A stretch of 64,000 nucleotides of DNA from CAZNPL01 sp964574815 (GTDB lineage: Bacteria > Planctomycetota > Phycisphaerae > UBA1845). Every line of letters begins with the position of its first letter. Position 1 is the stretch's first letter. The stretch covers positions 60,408 to 124,407 of the forward strand of contig CAZNPL010000017.1 in assembly GCA_964574815.1 (NCBI GenBank), given 5' to 3'. A program made the translations under genes and the position numbers. This document shows positions 60,879 through 64,000 of the stretch, piece by piece. The notes beneath the pieces were generated by a model, which had not been told where the DNA came from, ran no database searches, and saw only the letters and a program-made list of their open reading frames with translations.

Positions 60879-62165
60879 CTACGGTTTGACCCTGAGGACA
60901 AGCAGCGTTCGGTCGTCGCGTGTCTGTGCATCTTCGCGAAAACCGTCGATGGTCCGGACGATCTGCTCGACCGCTGCGATCGCCGATGGATGCGACTGAA
61001 GGAGCACGTCGTCCAGCCGTTCGATGCCGAACATGTCGCCATACGGATTGACCGCCTCCACAATCCCGTCGGTGTAAAGGACGATCTCATCGCCGGGCGA
61101 CAACTCCAGGCGAGCCTCCTCGTAGGTCATGCCGCAGTCAATCGCCAGGGGAAGCCCTCGGGCGCCGGCGATGGAACTGATGTGACCGGATCCGTTCCGC
61201 CAGCGAGGCGGGTTATGCCCGGCGGAGGCGTAGGTGAGCGTCCGGTTGGCCGGGTCGTAGACGCCGTAGAACGCTGTGACGAAGGTCGTCGTCGAAAGCA
61301 CGCGAGCGCATTGAACCAGCAATTGGTTGTTGATGAAGCGAAGCACCTCGGCCGGCCGGTCGAGCTCGGCGCGATAGGCATGAAGCGTTGCGTGCATGCG
61401 GGCCATCACGACTGCGGCGGCAGCCCCGTGGCCACTGACGTCGGCGATCAGCAGTGCGGCCCGCCCGTCGGGCAGATTGATGCAATCGTAGTAGTCGCCG
61501 CCGGCTCGGTGGGCGGTCTCGTAGTGAGCGGCGACCTCGAGCCCCCTCACTTCGGGCGTGCTGGTCGGCAGGAGTGACCGCTGGATCTCGGCGATCGCCC
61601 GGAATTCGGCGTCAAGCGCTTCGTAGGCGTCACGAAGCTCCTCGGCGAGAACGAGGTTATGCGTTGCTCGGCCGAACAGATTACTCATGATGATCTGGTC
61701 GGGCAGGTTTTCGAGATCGAAGCCGTCGGGCTCGCGCCAAAGCCGTACGACCATGTTGAGCGACTCTCCCTTGTCGTACAGTGGCAAGGCGACGAGCGAC
61801 CGCATGCCCTCGAGGTATTCGGCCGCCGGCTCGTCATCGGCGACAGTGAAATCTGAAATCACGCGCGGTTCGTTTCCGTAGATGAGTTCCGCGAAAAGTC
61901 CGCCCTCGAAGGTGGGTAAACGAAACTTCTCTCTCCAGGGATTGATGGGAGTGCTCCATCGATCAGATCGCGTGATGCGGTAGCGCGGCTGTTGCAGATC
62001 GCGGCGACTGAGCGAGACCGATGCCGCCGAGGGGTAAAGTCTCCGAACACGCGCGCCGTAGTGGCGAACGAGCTCCTGTGGGTCGGTCTGCATGCTGACT
62101 TCGCGTACGAGCTTGACGGCATCATCGATCCGTTCCTGAAGCGCACGGTCCAGCACATCGGCCAT
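60879..62165 (-). CDS. GAF-SpoIIE/PP2C-type serine phosphatase
   Basis: ATG 62165 has AAGGA 8 bases upstream; the frame to 62327 is leader. The 428-residue protein has a GAF-like domain (about 35-180) and a RsbU/SpoIIE phosphatase domain (about 195-428). The phosphatase metal motifs are visible: AGGDYYDC, LLIADVSGHGAAAAVVMA, YASAGHNPP and LYTDGIVEAVN. Such enzymes usually dephosphorylate an anti-anti-sigma factor in partner-switching stress pathways; no STAS or RsbW gene is in the window. Cytosolic. Confidence 0.94.
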   Translation of the reverse strand: MADVLDRALQERIDDAVKLVREVSMQTDPQELVRHYGARVRRLYPSAASVSLSRRDLQQPRYRITRSDRWSTPINPWREKFRLPTFEGGLFAELIYGNEPRVISDFTVADDEPAAEYLEGMRSLVALPLYDKGESLNMVVRLWREPDGFDLENLPDQIIMSNLFGRATHNLVLAEELRDAYEALDAEFRAIAEIQRSLLPTSTPEVRGLEVAAHYETAHRAGGDYYDCINLPDGRAALLIADVSGHGAAAAVVMARMHATLHAYRAELDRPAEVLRFINNQLLVQCARVLSTTTFVTAFYGVYDPANRTLTYASAGHNPPRWRNGSGHISSIAGARGLPLAIDCGMTYEEARLELSPGDEIVLYTDGIVEAVNPYGDMFGIERLDDVLLQSHPSAIAAVEQIVRTIDGFREDAQTRDDRTLLVLRVKP

Positions 62166-62582
62166 GATGGAGATCCTTTCGCACGGCCCGCCTTCTCTCC
62201 GACTAGATCGACCCGTCATTGTAAGGCAACGAACGGGTCGCGGACCACCATCGCGATTCCGGTAGCGCAAGTGTGGGTGCGTCGCAGAATCGACGACCCG
62301 TCCGCGATTCGCCCGATGCGGGAGCACGGGATTCCTGCTGAGCCGCAGAGAAAAACCAATATAGGGTGCGCCAGGAACGCCCTCACAATCGCCCCGCCCG
62401 GAGTATCACACACCTTACAAATCAAAAGGAGTGTCTGCAATCGAAACGCCGCATCCGCGTGTCGTGACGTGACGCACGCCAGCGGATAGGCTGCGCGTTC
62501 GAAGGCCGTTCGAGACGCGCGAGTTCAAGCGCGGCCGGCGACGTCGGACTGACGGTCGCAGGGCCGGGAGGTTTGCGGGCCG
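62166..62582. other. Divergent intergenic region
   Basis: No convincing gene lies in this 417-base gap between divergent genes. AAAAGGAG at 62426-62433 is followed closely by a GTG that opens a 13-codon frame (62434-62475), too short and too close to call. The stretch near 62350-62430 is A/T-rich by local standards and could hold the plus-strand promoter. Confidence 0.35.
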
Positions 62583-63437
62583 ATGGGCTACGACGATGAG
62601 TTTAGCCAAGCGAGGGGCGAGCCTTCCGTGCCGACGGCGCGGCCGGTGCTGGACGGGTCGGAGGGCACGGGTGACCCGATGCTCCTCCGCAACCAGGATC
62701 AGACGTCAGCGCGTTGGGACATCTTCTGGCTGATCTTCTGGGCGGGCTCCACCTACGTGTTCATGTCCCTTGTCGTCGGTCTGTTTGTTGCACCGCCGGA
62801 TGCACGAGACTCGTCGTCCGATACGGGTGAGCTTTCGAGCCGCCTGAATCTGGCTTTTACCCTGGTTTGGGGACTGCTCACCATGGCAGGCGCGATGATG
62901 ATTGCGCGTCTTCGCGAACAGCCGCTCTCCTCCCTGGGCCTGACGAGCCACCTCTGGCCACTCAAGGGGCTGCTCGGCATCCCGGGCGTGCTGGGGGCGT
63001 GGGCGAGCCTGCTCTTGGTGTATCTGGTATTCTCGTTGGCCGCGCCGGAGTGGGCGGAAGAACTGGTCAAGAACCGGGAGCGGATCATGGAGCACGTTCC
63101 AAGACTGCGCCCCGTGACTCTGTGCGGCGTCTTTCTGGTCGTGGGCGTGTATGAAGAAGTCATTTTTCGTGGATTCCTTCTGACGCGACTGCGCCGAGCG
63201 ACGGGGAGCATCTCCGCGGCCGTCATCTTGAGTGCGTTGCTCTTTGCCGCGCCTCACATGCCGACGCAACAGGCGATCACCGTCGTGCCGTTGTTCCTGA
63301 TTGGAGTGCTCTGGGGAGCACTGACGTGGTGGCAGCGCTCGCTGGTACCCGCGATCGTCGCCCACGTCGTCTTCAACCTGGCGCAGGTTCTGATCTTGTA
63401 CTACGGGCCCGTTGAATCGGGAGCGACCGCGGCATGA
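62583..63437 (+). CDS. CPBP-family intramembrane metalloprotease
   Basis: A 284-residue membrane protein with about 7 helices after a 45-residue cytosolic N-terminus. The Abi/CAAX protease motif EExxxR is in VYEEVIFRGFLL (about 188-199), and the second and third motifs supply His in FAAPHMPTQQA and in PAIVAHVVFNL. These enzymes resemble Rce1 and cleave membrane-embedded substrates; bacterial roles are diverse. The stop overlaps the next start (ATGA). Confidence 0.92.
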   Translation: MGYDDEFSQARGEPSVPTARPVLDGSEGTGDPMLLRNQDQTSARWDIFWLIFWAGSTYVFMSLVVGLFVAPPDARDSSSDTGELSSRLNLAFTLVWGLLTMAGAMMIARLREQPLSSLGLTSHLWPLKGLLGIPGVLGAWASLLLVYLVFSLAAPEWAEELVKNRERIMEHVPRLRPVTLCGVFLVVGVYEEVIFRGFLLTRLRRATGSISAAVILSALLFAAPHMPTQQAITVVPLFLIGVLWGALTWWQRSLVPAIVAHVVFNLAQVLILYYGPVESGATAA

Positions 63438-63874
63438 GCGAACGGCTCACCATTCGCGGCATCGTGCCGGCCGACTACGACGCAATCGTGCAGCTATGGC
63501 GCGACAGCGACCTGTCGGTCCGCCTCCGAGGCCGCGATGCCAGGGAGCCGTTCCTGCAGCAGCTCCGGCACTTCCCAACGACTTACCTTCTGGCCGAACT
63601 GGACGGTGTCATCGTCGGCACCGTTCTCGGCACGCACGACGGGCGTAAGGGCTGGATCAATCGCTTGGCGGTTCACCCGGATCGACGACGGCGGGGCATC
63701 GCGCAGCAGTTGATAAGTTCATGCGAGAAGGCGCTGGCACGACAAGGGATCGAGATCTTCGCGGCACTTACGGAGACGGACAACGAAGTCTCCACACGCG
63801 TGCTGGAGCGCGCCGGCTATGTCCGCGACGTTCCGGTGCACTATCTTCGAAAACGCCTTCGTGACGATATTTAG
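63434..63874 (+). CDS. GNAT family N-acetyltransferase
   Basis: A 146-residue acetyltransferase. The acetyl-CoA site is RRRGIAQQLI (R/QxxGxG/A), preceded by INRLAVHPD. The end of the fold has LTETDNEVSTRVLERAGYV. The closest resemblance is to RimI/YpeA-like small GNATs, but the acceptor is unknown. Its ATG overlaps the CPBP protease stop, so the two are co-translated, and acetylation of a membrane-linked substrate is possible though speculative. Confidence 0.93.
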   Translation: MSERLTIRGIVPADYDAIVQLWRDSDLSVRLRGRDAREPFLQQLRHFPTTYLLAELDGVIVGTVLGTHDGRKGWINRLAVHPDRRRRGIAQQLISSCEKALARQGIEIFAALTETDNEVSTRVLERAGYVRDVPVHYLRKRLRDDI

Positions 63875-63946
63875 CTTGTTTCTCCAGCGGACAAGGCGGC
63901 GGGCGGAGCCTACCTTGCAGCGTACGACGTTGCACCGACTTGGAAG

Positions 63947-64000
63947 CTAGCCCAAGTTGAGCAGCATCGAGGCTTGAACCGCCTTTTCGATACCTTCAGG
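63947..64000 (-). CDS. C-terminal end of a gene cut by the window edge
   Basis: Reading minus from the window end, 17 codons are open (PEGIEKAVQASMLLNLG) before TAG at 63947-63949. The third positions are G+C rich apart from a few codons, as in nearby genes, and a stop is followed by a gap. It looks like the tail of a real protein, but it is too short to identify. Confidence 0.35.
   Translation of the reverse strand, partial: PEGIEKAVQASMLLNLG

Overview
The window looks like chromosome from a GC-rich member of the Planctomycetota, probably Phycisphaerae-like. This is inferred from gene content, not from a marker-gene comparison. The signs are: an ECF sigma factor next to a Ser/Thr kinase carrying an N-terminal zinc-finger and C-terminal TPRs; secreted proteins with Cys-rich repeats and a dockerin-like Asp-rich tail or a CTERM-like sorting tail; a complete MoxR/DUF58/Bat operon; LPS-core genes; and short palindromic repeats of the REP type that sit in intergenic gaps and even in gene starts. 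There is no rRNA, prophage, plasmid replication gene or CRISPR array.

Layout. 0.2-4.0 kb: a methyltransferase, a secreted Cys-rich protein, a secreted unknown and an HTH-like protein. 4.5-7.7 kb: one large gene that fuses transketolase to transaldolase. 7.8-8.0 kb: a strongly folded intergenic element with a three-way-junction shape. 8.5-11.6 kb: sigma factor plus receptor kinase. 11.9-16.5 kb: a surface protein, tRNA-Ser, a ferredoxin, a membrane protein, FabI and a PilZ protein. 16.9-20.0 kb: an LPS core cluster (heptosyltransferase, WaaP-like kinase, glycosyltransferase). 20.2-21.9 kb: a PAS-GAF-receiver protein. 22.0-32.4 kb: one plus-strand operon (MoxR ATPase, DUF58, PpiC-type foldase, a lipoprotein-like membrane protein, BatA, BatB, BatC, BatD, BatE), mostly with overlapping stops and starts.

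32.6-45.9 kb is almost all minus strand: a small membrane protein, a J-domain/FHA/FHA protein beside an Hsp70 without a lid, a nucleotidyltransferase fused to a radical-SAM-like domain that has lost its cluster cysteines, a Maf/DUF115 glycosyltransferase-like protein, Aat, a broken REP-associated transposase among three copies of a REP-like repeat, a MacAB-like exporter, and alanine dehydrogenase. 46.1-64.0 kb is mixed: methyltransferase, DUF4416, M20 peptidase, an outer-membrane beta-barrel, two hydrolases, a subtilase lipoprotein, a multi-PAS histidine kinase, a 97-residue unknown, tRNA-Asp, PBP4, an EamA transporter, a SpoIIE-type phosphatase, a CPBP protease, a GNAT acetyltransferase and the tail of one more gene.

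The best candidates for something new are the Tkt-Tal fusion, the folded element at 7848-7953, the J-FHA-FHA/Hsp70 pair, the cysteine-less radical-SAM fusion coupled to the Maf-like gene, and the repeat insertions placed exactly at operon gene starts.
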